From the NCBI RefSeq assembly GCF_002750855.1, contig NZ_NWUC01000004.1:1-64000 (forward strand): a DNA stretch of 64,000 nt, read 5' to 3'. Origin of the DNA: Neopararhizobium haloflavum. Its GTDB lineage: Bacteria > Pseudomonadota > Alphaproteobacteria > Rhizobiales > Rhizobiaceae. A program made the position numbers and the translations under genes. The notes under the pieces are model-generated. The model worked only from the letters and a program-made list of their open reading frames with translations. It made no database searches and was not told the origin of the DNA. Below, piece after piece: positions 37,280 to 48,177 of the stretch. Numbering within the stretch: position 1 is the first letter of the stretch; every line of letters begins with the position of its first letter.

Positions 37280-38608
37280 CTAGCGCTCCGCGATCAGCCG
37301 GTTGATCGCACTTTCGAGCGACATCGTCTGACGTTCACCGGTCTTGCGGTCCTTGATCTCGATTTCACCGGACGCGATACCGCGCGGACCGACGATGACC
37401 TGCCTCGGCACCCCGATCAGGTCCGCCGTAGCGAATTTGGCGCCGGCGCGGTCGTCGGTGTCGTCATAGAGCACTTCGACGCCGGCATTCGTCAGCTTTG
37501 CATAAAGATCGTCGCAGGCCGCCTCGCAGGCGCCGTCACCGCTCTTCATGTTGATGATCATCACCTGGAACGGCGCCACACCGTCCGGCCAGATGATCCC
37601 CGCCTCATCGTGCGAAGCCTCGATGATGGCTGGCACGAGACGCGTCGGGCCGATGCCGTAGGACCCGCCGTGCACCGGATGGTCCTTGCCGTCCGGGCCG
37701 GTGACCGAGGCCTTCATGGGTACGGAATACTTCGTTCCGAAATAGAAGATATGGCCGACTTCGATACCGCGAGCGGACACCCTGGCCGCATCGGGCACAT
37801 CGGCAAAGGCAGCCTCGTCGTGCATTTCGGAGGTCGCGGCATAGAGCGACGTCCATTTGTCGACGACGGACTGAAGCCCCGCCCGGTCGTCGAAATCCGT
37901 CTCGGCGCCGGGAATGTCGAAGCCCAGATAATCCTTGTGGCAGAAGACCTCCGATTCACCGGTTTCGGCAAGAATGATGAATTCGTGGCTGAGATCGCCG
38001 CCGATCGGGCCGGTATCGGCACGCATCGGGATAGCTTTCAGGCCCATGCGATGAAAGGTCCTGAGATAGGCTAGAAACATCCTGTTGTAGGAGTGGACCG
38101 CGCTCTCCTTGTCGATGTCGAAGGAATAGGCGTCCTTCATCATGAACTCGCGTGAGCGCATCGTGCCGAAACGGGGACGGATCTCGTCACGGAACTTCCA
38201 CTGTATATGGTAGAGATTGAGCGGCAGGGCCTTGTAGGAACGGACATAGGCGCGGAAGATGTCGGTGATCATCTCTTCATTGGTCGGGCCATAGAGCATA
38301 GGGCGGCTCTGCCGGTCCTCGATGCGCAGCATTTCCTTGCCGTAGTCGTCGTAGCGTCCACTCTCCATCCAAAGGTCGGCCGACTGGATCGTCGGCATCA
38401 TCACCTCGATGGCGCCCGTGCGATCCTGCTCCTCGCGCACGATGCGATTGACCTTGTCCAGCACGCGCTTGCCGAGCGGCAACCAGGAATAGATCCCGGC
38501 AGATTGCTGGCGGATCATGCCGGCGCGCAGCATCAGGCGATGCGAGACGATCTCCGCTTCCTTGGGATTTTCTTTGAGGATGGGAAGGAAATAACGTGAC
38601 AGGCGCAT
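37280..38608 (-). CDS. proS: Prolyl-tRNA synthetase (short, no insertion domain)
   Basis: The 442-residue class II enzyme charges tRNA-Pro. Motifs: [20 protein letters not shown], motif 1-like [19 protein letters not shown], motif 2 [20 protein letters not shown], motif 3 [16 protein letters not shown], and a C-terminal anticodon-binding domain. The E. coli-type editing insertion of about 180 residues is absent, as typical of the alphaproteobacterial form, which needs a separate trans-editing protein to remove Ala-tRNA-Pro (family knowledge). It is followed by lolC-like genes. Confidence 0.96.
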   Translation of the reverse strand: MRLSRYFLPILKENPKEAEIVSHRLMLRAGMIRQQSAGIYSWLPLGKRVLDKVNRIVREEQDRTGAIEVMMPTIQSADLWMESGRYDDYGKEMLRIEDRQSRPMLYGPTNEEMITDIFRAYVRSYKALPLNLYHIQWKFRDEIRPRFGTMRSREFMMKDAYSFDIDKESAVHSYNRMFLAYLRTFHRMGLKAIPMRADTGPIGGDLSHEFIILAETGESEVFCHKDYLGFDIPGAETDFDDRAGLQSVVDKWTSLYAATSEMHDEAAFADVPDAARVSARGIEVGHIFYFGTKYSVPMKASVTGPDGKDHPVHGGSYGIGPTRLVPAIIEASHDEAGIIWPDGVAPFQVMIINMKSGDGACEAACDDLYAKLTNAGVEVLYDDTDDRAGAKFATADLIGVPRQVIVGPRGIASGEIEIKDRKTGERQTMSLESAINRLIAER

Positions 38609-38798
38609 GGACGGTCCGGCTGTGATGGCCCTGATCTACGAACGGAATCAGGCAGAATGGCGATGAGGAAGTCTCGGCGTTCATAGCGGCTTCCCGGCGT
38701 GAAGAAAACCCGACGGTTCAGCCTCTCCCGCTGTTTCGCCAACTCACAGATGACCGACGACGGCACGGCGTCAATGTGACAAATTTGCGAATTTGCTG

Positions 38799-38827
38799 GT
38801 GACAGTCCGGTTCCCTTGCGTTAGGTT
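38799..38827 (+). promoter_or_regulatory. Candidate promoter of the small RNA
   Basis: GTGACA (38799-38804) and TAGGTT (38822-38827) are spaced by exactly 17 bases on the plus strand, and would start transcription near 38834. The -10 match is moderate (4 of 6). Confidence 0.4.
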
Positions 38828-38833
38828 GTGCCC

Positions 38834-38983
38834 ACAAACGAGGCAGAGATCGATGAATTTCTGCCCATTCGCGGTCAAGTCTTGGGAGGATCAGATCTCG
38901 GCGCGACTTATCCGCTGCCACCGAACCATCGGTACAGATCACGCGGGACTTCAAAAACAAGGCTTTCAGCCTTGTTTTTTTTT
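38834..38983 (+). ncRNA. Candidate trans-acting or structural small RNA, about 150 nt
   Basis: The transcript predicted from the promoter at 38799-38827 to the terminator ending at 38983 contains a 9-bp hairpin (38842-38850 with 38857-38865, one G-U), a second stem made of GCGG plus AAGTC (38871-38881) and its partner GACTT plus CCGC (38905-38915) with two mismatches between, a 5-bp hairpin (38920-38924 with 38929-38933) and the intrinsic terminator. No coding frame explains the region. Not recognised as 6S, SRP or tmRNA. Its function is unknown. Confidence 0.5.
38953..38983 (+). terminator. Intrinsic terminator
   Basis: AAAAACAAGGCT at 38953-38964 pairs with AGCCTTGTTTTT starting at 38968, and the T tract continues to 38983. 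This is a textbook Rho-independent terminator on the plus strand, although no plus-strand gene lies upstream within several kilobases. The A run on its left side gives it weaker bidirectional potential. Confidence 0.85.
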
Positions 38984-39009
38984 GCTTCAGGCAATTGTTG
39001 AAGGACCCA

Positions 39010-39279
39010 TCAGTCGAAGATGGGGACGATGCGGGGAATGGACTCAAAGGACAGGCCATAGACCGACGTCGTCACGAAATAGACTGCGAAAACGACCGCA
39101 GACACGAGTGTCGTCAAAAGCGCCTTCTGGCCGAGGTTCGCCTTGACAGGCGCACTCTCGGCGGTGCCCAGGATGATGTCATCGTCATCGGCCTGGGTGC
39201 GCACGCCAATCGGCAGGATCGCGAACAACGTGACCCACCAGATGATGAAGTAGACGGCGAAGGCAGAAAATATCGACAT
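39010..39279 (-). CDS. DUF1467 family membrane protein
   Basis: The 89-residue protein has two membrane segments (FAVYFIIWWVTLFAILPIG at 6-25 and LLTTLVSAVVFAVYFVTT near 54-71). The intervening VRTQADDDDIILGTAESAPV is a signature of the alphaproteobacterial DUF1467 family. It follows mce on the minus strand and is the last gene of the block running from nuo through birA and rnj. Function unknown. Confidence 0.88.
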   Translation of the reverse strand: MSIFSAFAVYFIIWWVTLFAILPIGVRTQADDDDIILGTAESAPVKANLGQKALLTTLVSAVVFAVYFVTTSVYGLSFESIPRIVPIFD

Positions 39280-39305
39280 GATCGCTATGGATGCTCCGGC
39301 ACCAT

Positions 39306-39710
39306 TCAGACTTGTTCGAGTTCGACCAGCGTTCCGCAGAAATCCTTGGGGTGCAGGAAGACCACGGGCTTGCCATGGGCCCCGACCTTGGGCTCGCCAC
39401 TTCCAAGGACCCTGGCTCCGGTGCTCTTCATCCGATCGAGCGCGGCATTGATGTCGTCCACCTCGTAACAGATGTGATGCATGCCGCCGGACGGGTTCTT
39501 CTCCAGAAATGCCGCGATCGGCGAGTCTTCGCCAAGCGGCTCCAGCAATTCGACCTTGGTGTTGCCCAGATCGATGAAAACCACCGTGACACCGTGATGG
39601 GGCAAGGCCTGCGATGCGGAGACCTTTGCCCCGAGCTGCTCGCGATAGATCGCGCTGGCGGCGGCGAGATCGGGGACTGCGATCGCCACGTGATTGAGCT
39701 TGCCGATCAT
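39306..39710 (-). CDS. mce: Methylmalonyl-CoA epimerase
   Basis: The 134-residue vicinal-oxygen-chelate protein starts MIGKLNHVAIAVPDLAAASA (metal-binding His in LNHVAIAV) and contains KVELLEPLGEDSPIAAF and GGMHHICYEVDDI with the second His and PKDFCGTLVELEQV with the last Glu ligand. It interconverts (2R)- and (2S)-methylmalonyl-CoA in propionyl-CoA metabolism. ATG 39710 is chosen; an upstream start adds 19 residues overlapping rnj. It sits 11 bases after rnj. Confidence 0.94.
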   Translation of the reverse strand: MIGKLNHVAIAVPDLAAASAIYREQLGAKVSASQALPHHGVTVVFIDLGNTKVELLEPLGEDSPIAAFLEKNPSGGMHHICYEVDDINAALDRMKSTGARVLGSGEPKVGAHGKPVVFLHPKDFCGTLVELEQV

Positions 39711-39721
39711 TGTCGCCCTCC

Positions 39722-41389
39722 TCAGATGCGGGTGAGGAAAACCGTCGTGACCGGTTTCTTGCCCCAAACGCTGTTGGCTTCGGCCCTGATGGCCCGTCTC
39801 ACCGCCTCGCGTACCGTATCGAGGTCTTTTCGCCTGGCCCGAGGGATCGAGTCGACCGCGCCGATTGCCGCATCCACCAGAAGCTCGGCGATCGCATCGC
39901 CTTCGTCGTCAAGTTCGGGAACCCCCCGCGCGACGACGACAGGATCACGGTCGAGCTCGAATTTGCCGTCGAGCAGAATGTTGACGGCGACATGGCCGAC
40001 GAATGCCAGCTTGCGCCGTTCACCGATCGCCATTTCATCGAAGTCGCCAATCAGGCGACCGTCCTTGTAGAGACGGCCGCACGGGGCTTCGTCGACGATC
40101 TCGACGGGACCGGGCGCAAGACGCAGCATCTGCCCGTTTCGAACCCGCGGGACGCGGCGAATGCCGGACGCTTCCGCCAGTTCCGCATGTGCCGTCAGAT
40201 GGGCCGCTTCGCCATGGACAGGCACCAGAATCTCGGGCCGCACCCATTGATACATCTGCTGCAGTTCTGAGCGCCGCGGGTGACCGGACACATGGACGAG
40301 CTCCTGGCTGTCCGTGATGACCTTGATGCCCTGGTCGATCAGGCCGTTCATGATCTCCAGGATTGCTTTTTCATTGCCGGGAATGGTGCGCGAGGAAAAG
40401 ACCACCGTATCGCCGGCGGCCAGCGCGACATGGCGCATCTCGTCGCGCGCGATCTTCGCCAGCGCCGCACGCGGCTCGCCCTGGCTACCGGTCAGGATAA
40501 CAACGATCTTGTCGCGCGGGATGTAGCCGAATTCATCCTCCGCGATGAAGGGTGGCAAACCTTCCATCAGACCGAGATCGCTGGCGACATCGACCACACG
40601 CTTCATCGACGACCCGAGCAGCAGGCATTGCCTGCCGGCATCGCGAGCAGCCTCGGCGATCGAACGGATCCGGCCGACATTCGAGGCGAAGGTGGTGATC
40701 GCCACCCTGCCCTCCTCGCGTTCGATGATCGTCTTCAGGCTGGCGCTGACCTCGCGCTCCGACGGCGAGACGCCATCGCGCATCGCGTTGGTGGAATCGC
40801 AGATCAAGGCGAGGACGCCGTCGTCTCCAAGGGCCTGGAAGCGGTGCTGATCCGTTTTCGGCAACAAGGTCGGCGCTTCGTCGATCTTCCAGTCACCGGT
40901 GTGGATGATGCGCCCAGCGGGCGTCGTGATCGCCAGTGAAACAGGCTCGGGGATGGAATGGTTGACCGGGATCGCCTCGATCGTGAAAGGGCCGACCTGA
41001 AACGTCTCGCCGGGCTTGTAGACGGTCACCGGCACTTCATTGCGTTCGCGCTCGAAGGCCCGTTTTGCCTCAAGCATGCCGGCCGTGAACGGGGTGACAT
41101 AGACGGGACAGTTCAGCCCGGGCCATAGATCAGCCAGCGCGCCGTAGTGGTCCTCGTGCGCATGAGTGATGACGATTGCCTTGAGGTTGCGGCGCTCTTC
41201 TTCCACGAATGCGATATCGGGAAGCACGAGGTCGATGCCGGGCAGATCCGGGCCGGCAAAAGTCACGCCGCAATCGACCATGATCCACTCGCGATGACCG
41301 GGCGGACCAAAACCGTAAAGGGCCAGGTTCATTCCTATCTCGCCGACGCCGCCAAGCGGAAGGAAGACCAGTTCGTCCTGTTTAGCCAT
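39722..41389 (-). CDS. rnj: Ribonuclease J
   Basis: The 555-residue metallo-beta-lactamase/beta-CASP ribonuclease has LVFLPLGGVGEIGMNLALYG, the metal motif ITHAHEDHYGALADLWPG, RIIHTGDWKIDEAP, LICDSTNAMRDG, VVFSSRTIPGNE and HVSGHPRRSELQQMYQW. In Sinorhizobium this enzyme matures 23S and 16S rRNA ends. I chose ATG 41389; an earlier ATG would add 39 unlikely residues. It follows birA by 23 bases. Confidence 0.95.
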   Translation of the reverse strand: MAKQDELVFLPLGGVGEIGMNLALYGFGPPGHREWIMVDCGVTFAGPDLPGIDLVLPDIAFVEEERRNLKAIVITHAHEDHYGALADLWPGLNCPVYVTPFTAGMLEAKRAFERERNEVPVTVYKPGETFQVGPFTIEAIPVNHSIPEPVSLAITTPAGRIIHTGDWKIDEAPTLLPKTDQHRFQALGDDGVLALICDSTNAMRDGVSPSEREVSASLKTIIEREEGRVAITTFASNVGRIRSIAEAARDAGRQCLLLGSSMKRVVDVASDLGLMEGLPPFIAEDEFGYIPRDKIVVILTGSQGEPRAALAKIARDEMRHVALAAGDTVVFSSRTIPGNEKAILEIMNGLIDQGIKVITDSQELVHVSGHPRRSELQQMYQWVRPEILVPVHGEAAHLTAHAELAEASGIRRVPRVRNGQMLRLAPGPVEIVDEAPCGRLYKDGRLIGDFDEMAIGERRKLAFVGHVAVNILLDGKFELDRDPVVVARGVPELDDEGDAIAELLVDAAIGAVDSIPRARRKDLDTVREAVRRAIRAEANSVWGKKPVTTVFLTRI

Positions 41390-41412
41390 CGCGTGTGAAG
41401 CTCTTTCCTTGG

Positions 41413-42246
41413 TCAGTTGCGCGCCGAGGAGACGGCGCCGAAATGAACGTCGCCGGCTGCAATGTGCATCCGGGTTCCATCGTCCTGGCGGATGACGAAG
41501 CGGCAATCCTCGTCGATCGTCTCGAATATGCCCCTGGCGACCCGTCCGTCCAGATTGACCGCGACGGAACTGCCAATTCCACTCGCCCTATCCAGCCAGC
41601 GCAGGCGGATGTGATCGAGACCTGCCGGACCGTTCCAGACGCTGTAATTTTCCTGCCACGCATCCGACAGGGCCGTGAAGACGTCACTGGCATCGCACGA
41701 CGCACCAAGCTGCAGCAAGGACGATGCCGGATATGGCGTGTCACTTGGGTGTGAAACCACATTGACACCCCACCCGATGGCCGTTGCCTGCTTCCCGTCC
41801 TGGCGCAAGGTCGATTCCAGGAGGATGCCGGAGAGTTTGGCGCCGGCCGCCAGAACATCGTTCGGCCATTTCAATTCAAAGCGGTTGCGCGCACTACCAC
41901 CGGCCGATCGGCCAGCGTCGAGAGCCACCGCCACATTCGCCGACGGCACGATCGCGCTCAACGCATCATGGAGCGAAAGGCCGGCAACGAAACCAAGCGT
42001 CGCCGTGCGCTTCAGATCATGATCACCGACAACGAGCAGGGAGGCCGCGAGATTGCCCTTCTCCGTCTGCCATGGCCGGCCCCGTCGCCCGCGTCCGGCT
42101 TCCTGCCGATCCGTCACGACCCACAAGCCGCCTGCATCTCCGCTACCGGCTCTTTCCAGCGCGATCGCATTGGTCGAGCCGGCTGCTTCCAGGCTCTCGA
42201 GACGATATCCGGCCTGCAAGGCCGTGGGCGCGAGGCGAAACGTCAT
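41413..42246 (-). CDS. birA: Biotin--[acetyl-CoA-carboxylase] ligase
   Basis: The product of 277 residues attaches biotin to carrier proteins. It has the biotin-binding DRQEAGRGRRGRPWQTEKGN, LKWPNDVLAAGAKLSGILLE and GWGVNVVSHPSD. There is no N-terminal DNA-binding domain, so it should not be a repressor of biotin genes. ATG 42246 is chosen; a TTG at 42270, directly after the nuoN stop, with a nearer ribosome-binding site to neither, would add eight residues. It is linked to nuoN. Confidence 0.93.
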   Translation of the reverse strand: MTFRLAPTALQAGYRLESLEAAGSTNAIALERAGSGDAGGLWVVTDRQEAGRGRRGRPWQTEKGNLAASLLVVGDHDLKRTATLGFVAGLSLHDALSAIVPSANVAVALDAGRSAGGSARNRFELKWPNDVLAAGAKLSGILLESTLRQDGKQATAIGWGVNVVSHPSDTPYPASSLLQLGASCDASDVFTALSDAWQENYSVWNGPAGLDHIRLRWLDRASGIGSSVAVNLDGRVARGIFETIDEDCRFVIRQDDGTRMHIAAGDVHFGAVSSARN

Positions 42247-42273
42247 CGAAGCTGCGGGTCCGGCCTCCAATGG

Positions 42274-43716
42274 TCAGAAGAATGTCGTGGCGGCGGCTTC
42301 CGCTGCTGCTCCGATCGGCCCGCCGATCAAGAGATACCCAAGGGTGAACAGACCGGACAGGCCGTAGACCAATCGCAGTTCCCCGGAGACGGGCACGAAC
42401 GCTTCCGTCGCCTCATCGAACCACATGATCTTGATGATGCGCAGGTAGTAGTAGGCCCCGACGCAGGATGCCAGGACACCGATCACGGCGAGCGCATAGA
42501 GTTCTGCCTCGATCGCCGCCACGAAGACGAAATACTTGGCAAAGAAGCCGGCCAGCGGCGGAATGCCGGCCAACGAAAACATCAATATCGTCAGGACGGT
42601 CGCCATGAAGGGATTGGTGGACGCCAGGCCCGCCAGATCCTCGATCTCTTCGACATTGCCCTCTTCCTTCTTCCGCATCGCCAGGATGCAGGCGAAGGTG
42701 CCGAGGGTCATGACCATGTAGATGAGCATGTAGAGCACGACGCCCGATACGCCGGACATCGTCCCGGCGGCCAGGCCGACGAGCGCATAGCCCATATGGC
42801 TTATCGACGAATAGGCCATGAGCCGTTTGATGTTCTTCTGGCCAATGGCCGCGAACGCACCGAGCACCATGGACGCGATCGCGATGAAGACGATGATCTG
42901 CTGCCAGTCAGGCGTGATGGGTTCGAACGCCTCGATGACGATGCGCACCGTCATGCCCATGGCGGCGACCTTCGGAGCGGCTGCGAAGAAGGCGGTGACC
43001 GGCGTCGGCGCACCTTCATAGACATCGGGCGTCCACATGTGGAAGGGCACGGCCGATATCTTGAAGGCGAGGCCGGCCAGCACGAAGACGAGTCCGAAGA
43101 TCAACCCGAGCGAGCGCTCACCGCCCGCAAGGGCCGCCGCGATCTCGGTGAAGCCGGTGTGGCCGGTGAACCCGTAAACGAGCGACGCACCGTAAAGCAG
43201 CATGCCCGAAGACAGGGCCCCGAGGACGAAGTATTTGAGGCCGGCTTCCGTCGAGCGCACGCTGTCGCGATTGATGGCGGCGACGACGTAGAGCGCCAGT
43301 GATTGCAGTTCGAGGGCGAGGTAGAGCGCGATGAGATTGTTGGCCGAGACCATCAGCATCATGCCGAGGGTTGCCAGTACGATGAGAACGGGGAACTCAA
43401 ACCGGTTGATGCGTTCCGCCTTCGCCTGACCGACGGACATCACCATGGCCGTCACGGAGCCGATGAGGATCAGCACCTTCATGAAGCGGGAGAACGGATC
43501 GGAGAGGAAAGCACCGCCATAGGCCGCCCCCTCGCCCGTAACCAGCAGCAGACATCCGCCGGCGATGATCAGCAGGCCGACCGCCAAGCCGGTGACCATG
43601 CTGGTCGATTCCTCGCCCGTGAAGACGCCAACCATCAGGAGCGCCATCGCGCCGATGGCGAGGATGATCTCCGGCAGCGAGAGCTCGAGGCTTAGGAGGA
43701 GAATGTCGACGGTCAT
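42274..43716 (-). CDS. nuoN: NADH-quinone oxidoreductase subunit N
   Basis: The 480-residue antiporter-like membrane subunit of complex I belongs to the proton-pumping arm. It has about 14 membrane helices, with the conserved lysine-bearing motifs [21 protein letters not shown] and [20 protein letters not shown]. It is the last nuo gene, 15 bases after nuoM, and is followed by birA. Confidence 0.97.
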   Translation of the reverse strand: MTVDILLLSLELSLPEIILAIGAMALLMVGVFTGEESTSMVTGLAVGLLIIAGGCLLLVTGEGAAYGGAFLSDPFSRFMKVLILIGSVTAMVMSVGQAKAERINRFEFPVLIVLATLGMMLMVSANNLIALYLALELQSLALYVVAAINRDSVRSTEAGLKYFVLGALSSGMLLYGASLVYGFTGHTGFTEIAAALAGGERSLGLIFGLVFVLAGLAFKISAVPFHMWTPDVYEGAPTPVTAFFAAAPKVAAMGMTVRIVIEAFEPITPDWQQIIVFIAIASMVLGAFAAIGQKNIKRLMAYSSISHMGYALVGLAAGTMSGVSGVVLYMLIYMVMTLGTFACILAMRKKEEGNVEEIEDLAGLASTNPFMATVLTILMFSLAGIPPLAGFFAKYFVFVAAIEAELYALAVIGVLASCVGAYYYLRIIKIMWFDEATEAFVPVSGELRLVYGLSGLFTLGYLLIGGPIGAAAEAAATTFF

Positions 43717-43731
43717 GAATGTCCCCAGGCG

Positions 43732-45240
43732 TCAGTTTGCGCGCGCGAGATCGTTCGCGGACTGGATCGCAGCGGTGTAATTGTTCAACAGGTTGTCGAC
43801 GGACGCGGCGGTGACGTCGAAAACCGGCATGGGATAGACGCCGAAGAAGATCACCAGCGCGACGAGCGGATAGAGAATGATCTTTTCGCGGCGCGTCAGA
43901 TCAAGCATCGCCTTCAGGCTTTCCTTCTCCAGCGCGCCGAAAATCACGCGGCGATAGAGCCACAGCGCATAGGCCGCCGACAGGATGACGCCGGTGGTCG
44001 CGAAAAGGGCGACCCAGGTGTTTGCCCGGAAGATGCCGATCAACGTCAGGAATTCGCCGACGAAACCGGACGTGCCCGGCAGACCGACATTGGCCATGGT
44101 GAAGACCATGAAGGCGACGGCATATTTGGGCATGTTGTTCACCAGCCCGCCATACGCCGCGATCTCGCGTGTGTGCAGCCGATCGTAGACGACGCCCACG
44201 CAGAGGAAGAGCGCGCCGGATACGAGGCCGTGCGACAGCATCTGGAAAATCGCTCCCTGAACGCCCTGAGCGTTCGCGGCGAAGATGCCCATCGTCACGT
44301 AGCCCATGTGCGCGACGGACGAATAGGCGATCAGCTTCTTGATGTCGTCCTGCATCATCGCGACCAGGGAGGTGTAGATGATGGCGATCACCGACAACGC
44401 GAACACGAAAGGGGCGAGATCAGCCGAGGCCAGCGGGAACATCGCGAGCGAGAAGCGGATGAAGCCATATCCGCCGAGCTTCAGGAGAATGCCCGCGAGG
44501 ATGACGGAGCCGGCTGTCGGCGCCTCGACGTGGGCATCGGGAAGCCAGGTATGGACCGGCCACATGGGCATCTTCACCGCGAAGGACGCGAAGAAGGCGA
44601 TCCACAACCAGAATTGCATGGACTCCGGGAAGTCGTGGTTGAGCAGCAACGGAATGTCCGTCGTGCCGGCGTCCCAATACATCGCCATGATCGCCAGAAG
44701 CATCAGCAACGAGCCGGCGAGCGTATAGAGGAAGAACTTGAACGAGGCATAGACGCGGCGCTTGCCGCCCCACACACCGATGATGATGAACATCGGGATC
44801 AGGCCAGCCTCGAAGAAGATGTAGAAGAGGACGATGTCGAGCGCGCAGAAAACACCGATCATCAGCGTTTCGAGAACCAGAAACGCGATCATGTATTCCT
44901 TGACGCGCTTCTGGACCGATTCCCAACTGGCCAGGATGCAAAGCGGCATCAAGAACGTCGTCAGGATGACGAACAACATCGAAATGCCGTCGACGCCCAT
45001 GTGGTAGGCAATGCCGGTGTTGAGCCACTCGGCCCGCTCCACCATCTGGAAGCTGGCTTCCTGGTTGTCGAAACTGACCCAGATGAACAGCGACAGAATG
45101 AAGGTGCAGCCGGTCGCCAGAAGCGCCACATTGCGGATATTGCGCCGGCCCACCGAGGAGTCATCCCGGATCATCAGGATCAGGAGCGCCCCGACGAGCG
45201 GCAGGAAGGTGACCGTTGAAAGGATCGGCCAATCGGTCAT
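43732..45240 (-). CDS. nuoM: NADH-quinone oxidoreductase subunit M
   Basis: The 502-residue antiporter-like subunit of complex I contains [20 protein letters not shown] and [20 protein letters not shown], the conserved lysine/histidine-bearing helices. Its start overlaps the nuoL stop (TGATG), a sign of translational coupling. About 14 membrane helices. Confidence 0.97.
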   Translation of the reverse strand: MTDWPILSTVTFLPLVGALLILMIRDDSSVGRRNIRNVALLATGCTFILSLFIWVSFDNQEASFQMVERAEWLNTGIAYHMGVDGISMLFVILTTFLMPLCILASWESVQKRVKEYMIAFLVLETLMIGVFCALDIVLFYIFFEAGLIPMFIIIGVWGGKRRVYASFKFFLYTLAGSLLMLLAIMAMYWDAGTTDIPLLLNHDFPESMQFWLWIAFFASFAVKMPMWPVHTWLPDAHVEAPTAGSVILAGILLKLGGYGFIRFSLAMFPLASADLAPFVFALSVIAIIYTSLVAMMQDDIKKLIAYSSVAHMGYVTMGIFAANAQGVQGAIFQMLSHGLVSGALFLCVGVVYDRLHTREIAAYGGLVNNMPKYAVAFMVFTMANVGLPGTSGFVGEFLTLIGIFRANTWVALFATTGVILSAAYALWLYRRVIFGALEKESLKAMLDLTRREKIILYPLVALVIFFGVYPMPVFDVTAASVDNLLNNYTAAIQSANDLARAN

Positions 45241-47225
45241 CAGAAGGAACTCCCGAGCATCATCCAGGTGACGAGCGCAGCGACGCCGATCAGCATCACG
45301 AATGCGTAGTGATAGAGGTAGCCGGTCTGCAGCTTGACCACCCGGCCGGTGATGTCCTGAACGCGGGCCGCCACACCGTCCGGCCCCAGGCCATCAATGA
45401 CGCGGCCATCGCCCTGCTTCCAGAGGAAACGACCAAGCGCCTTGGCGGAGCGGACGAACAGGAAGTCATAGAGCTCGTCGAAATACCACTTGTTCAACAG
45501 GAACTGGTAGAGGCCGTGATGCTGGGCTGCCAGCGCGCGCGGGGTCTGCGGCGAGCGGATATAGAAGTACCACGCCGTGACGAGACCGATCAGCATCGCC
45601 AGGAACGGGCTCATCTTGACCCAGAACGGAACGTGGTGGAATTCGTGCACGATCTCGTTCTCCGGCAGCGTGAAGAGGGCGCCCTGCCAGAAGCCGTCAT
45701 AGTAGTCACCGAAGAACTGCTTGTGGAAGAGTATGCCCGCCAGAAGCGCGCCGGCCGCCAGGATATAGAGCGGGATCAACATGACGTTGGGCGATTCATG
45801 GACGTGATGCATGACGTCTGCGGAAGCGCGCGGTTTGCCATGGAACGTCATGAAGATCAGGCGCCAGGAATAGAAGCTGGTAAAGAGTGCAGCCACGACC
45901 AGCAGCGTGAAAGCGAAGCCGGATGCCGCGTTGTGCGCGACGAATGCACTTTCGATGATCGCATCCTTGGAGAAGAACCCGGCCGTGCCGAAATAGAGAC
46001 CCGGAATGCCGACGCCGGTCAAAGCCAGCGTGCCGATCACCATCATCCAGTAGGTGCGCGGGATGTGCTTTCGGAGGCCACCCATGCGCCGCATGTCCTG
46101 CTCGTCGGATACGGCATGAATGACCGATCCCGCGCCGAGGAACAGGAGGGCCTTGAAGAAGGCGTGCGTGAAGAGGTGGAAGATCGCGGCGCCATAGGCT
46201 CCGATGCCAAGTGCGACGAACATGTAGCCAAGCTGCGAGCAGGTCGAATAGGCGATGACGCGCTTGATGTCGTTCTGGACCAGGCCGACCGTGGCGGCGA
46301 AGAACGCCGTGATGGCGCCGATGACGACCACGACGGTCAGTGCCGCCTGGCTGAGCTCGAAGATCGGTGACATGCGGGCGACGAGGAAGACGCCGGCGGT
46401 GACCATCGTCGCCGCGTGAATGAGCGCGGAAACCGGGGTCGGGCCCTCCATGGCGTCCGGCAACCAGGTGTGAAGAAGGAACTGCGCCGACTTGCCCATG
46501 GCGCCCATGAAAAGCAGCAGGCAGGTGACGGTCAGCGCGTCGGCGCGATCGAGCTGCCAGCCGAGGAAGTTCAGCACTACATCGCCGCCACTGCCGTCCT
46601 CAGTCGGAATGAAATCGGCCGCGCCGGCAAAGATCGTGTCGAAATTGATCGATCCGAAAAGCACGAACACGCCGAAGATGCCGAGCGCAAAGCCGAAATC
46701 GCCGACGCGGTTGACGATGAAGGCCTTCATGGCGGCAGCTGTCGCCGAGGGCTTTTTGTACCAGAAGCCGATGAGCAGATACGAGGCGAGGCCGACGCCT
46801 TCCCAACCGAAGAACATCTGCAGCAGGTTGTCGGACGTCACCAGCATCAACATCGCGAAAGTGAAGAGCGACAGATAGGCGAAGAAGCGTGGCCGGTGCG
46901 GATCGTGGTGCATGTAGCCAATGGAGTAGACGTGCACCAGTGAGGAGACCGTGTTGACGACGACCAGCATGACCACGGTCAGCGTGTCGATGCGGAATGC
47001 CCAGTCGACCGACAGCGCGCCGGATTCCATCCAGCGCATCACCGGGATGCGAAGTGTTTCGCCCTCACCCAGCGCGACCGTGAAGAATGCGATCCACGAC
47101 AGGAAGGCAGCGAATACCAGGAAGCCTGACGTAATATATTCGGAGGCCTTGGCGCCGATCGAGCGGCCGAACAGGCCGGCTATGATCGCGCCGATGAGGG
47201 GCAGAAAGACGATCGCGTGATACAT
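45240..47225 (-). CDS. nuoL: NADH-quinone oxidoreductase subunit L
   Basis: The 661-residue subunit is the distal antiporter-like protein with the long lateral helix. Features: [55 protein letters not shown] and a C-terminal amphipathic extension after the last pair of helices, ending [12 protein letters not shown]. Full length. Confidence 0.97.
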   Translation of the reverse strand: MYHAIVFLPLIGAIIAGLFGRSIGAKASEYITSGFLVFAAFLSWIAFFTVALGEGETLRIPVMRWMESGALSVDWAFRIDTLTVVMLVVVNTVSSLVHVYSIGYMHHDPHRPRFFAYLSLFTFAMLMLVTSDNLLQMFFGWEGVGLASYLLIGFWYKKPSATAAAMKAFIVNRVGDFGFALGIFGVFVLFGSINFDTIFAGAADFIPTEDGSGGDVVLNFLGWQLDRADALTVTCLLLFMGAMGKSAQFLLHTWLPDAMEGPTPVSALIHAATMVTAGVFLVARMSPIFELSQAALTVVVVIGAITAFFAATVGLVQNDIKRVIAYSTCSQLGYMFVALGIGAYGAAIFHLFTHAFFKALLFLGAGSVIHAVSDEQDMRRMGGLRKHIPRTYWMMVIGTLALTGVGIPGLYFGTAGFFSKDAIIESAFVAHNAASGFAFTLLVVAALFTSFYSWRLIFMTFHGKPRASADVMHHVHESPNVMLIPLYILAAGALLAGILFHKQFFGDYYDGFWQGALFTLPENEIVHEFHHVPFWVKMSPFLAMLIGLVTAWYFYIRSPQTPRALAAQHHGLYQFLLNKWYFDELYDFLFVRSAKALGRFLWKQGDGRVIDGLGPDGVAARVQDITGRVVKLQTGYLYHYAFVMLIGVAALVTWMMLGSSF

Positions 47226-47232
47226 GGCCGGC

Positions 47233-47541
47233 TCAGCCCTTCATCGTGTTGATGTCTTCGACCGCGATCGAGCCGCGGTTGCGATAGAAGGTGACGAGGA
47301 TCGCAAGGCCGATCGCAGCCTCCGCCGCGGCCACCGTCAAAATGAACAGCGCGAAGACCTGGCCGACAATGTCGTTGAGGAAGGCGGAAAAGGCGACCAT
47401 GTTCAGATTGACCGCGAGCAGGATAAGCTCGACCGACATCAAGATGACGATGACATTCTTGCGGTTGAGAAAGATGCCGAAGACGCCGATCGTGAAAAGC
47501 AGCGCGCCGACGGTCAGATAATGGGAAATACCGATTTCCAT
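47233..47541 (-). CDS. nuoK: NADH-quinone oxidoreductase subunit K
   Basis: The 102-residue protein has three membrane helices and the conserved segment [20 protein letters not shown] with the membrane glutamate used in proton translocation, and [18 protein letters not shown] with the second. It sits between nuoJ and nuoL with short gaps. Confidence 0.97.
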   Translation of the reverse strand: MEIGISHYLTVGALLFTIGVFGIFLNRKNVIVILMSVELILLAVNLNMVAFSAFLNDIVGQVFALFILTVAAAEAAIGLAILVTFYRNRGSIAVEDINTMKG

Positions 47542-47562
47542 GTTTGAAGCCCCGTCGCGTTC

Positions 47563-48177
47563 CTAAATGCCCTGCCCCGGCTTGACCTTGACGACGTCGA
47601 CCGACGTCGCGGGTGTGCGGGCAACCTGGCGGCTGATGTCCTGGCGCTTAATGTTCTCGCGGTGACGCAAGGTGAGCACGATGGCTCCGATCATCGCGAC
47701 CAGCAGGATCAGTCCGGCGATCTGAAAGAAATAGATGTAGTCCGTATAGAGCACGTCGCCGAGCGCGCCCGTGTTGGACCGATCGGAGAGTGCCGGTATC
47801 GCCTGAGCGCCGGAGGCGGCGATCTCCGGCGAGAATGTCGCGCCGCCAAGGACGATGATGAGTTCGCCCGCAAGAATCAGCCCGACAAGCGCGCCGACCG
47901 GCGCATATTCCAGAAAGCCTGAACGCAATTGGGCGAAATCGACGTCGAGCATCATGACGACGAAGAGGAACAGCACCGCCACGGCGCCGACGTAAACGAC
48001 GAGCAGGATGATCGCCAGGAACTCCGCGCCGGTCAGCAGAAACAGTCCGGCCGCGTTGAAGAAGGTCAGGATCAGAAAAAGCACCGAATGCACGGGATTG
48101 CGCGCTGCGATCACCATGAACGCCGACGCCACCGCGACGAACGCGAAGAGATAGAAGAATACGGCCTGGAGACCCAT
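47563..48177 (-). CDS. nuoJ: NADH-quinone oxidoreductase subunit J
   Basis: The 204-residue membrane subunit begins MGLQAVFFYLFAFVAVASAF; VVYVGAVAVLFLFVVMMLDV is the family signature. Five membrane helices are visible and the C-terminus is basic and cytoplasmic. I chose ATG 48177; an upstream start adds 20 residues that do not fit. A 144-base gap separates it from nuoI. Confidence 0.96.
   Translation of the reverse strand: MGLQAVFFYLFAFVAVASAFMVIAARNPVHSVLFLILTFFNAAGLFLLTGAEFLAIILLVVYVGAVAVLFLFVVMMLDVDFAQLRSGFLEYAPVGALVGLILAGELIIVLGGATFSPEIAASGAQAIPALSDRSNTGALGDVLYTDYIYFFQIAGLILLVAMIGAIVLTLRHRENIKRQDISRQVARTPATSVDVVKVKPGQGI

Larger units (their letters stand above)
38609..39009. other. Gene-free region holding a probable structured RNA
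   Basis: This 401-base gap lies between the starts and ends of proS and the DUF1467 gene, both on the minus strand. Frames found here have no protein-like character. The plus strand has a promoter-like pair, three hairpins and a strong intrinsic terminator at its end, which are best explained by a small RNA gene (see the ncRNA entry). The first ~150 bases upstream of proS contain its 5' leader and promoter, not identified with confidence. Confidence 0.55.

Noticed and set aside
38793-39146. A plus-strand frame of 117 codons over the small RNA candidate
   Set aside because: It crosses the intrinsic terminator and the DUF1467 gene, and its composition is not protein-like.
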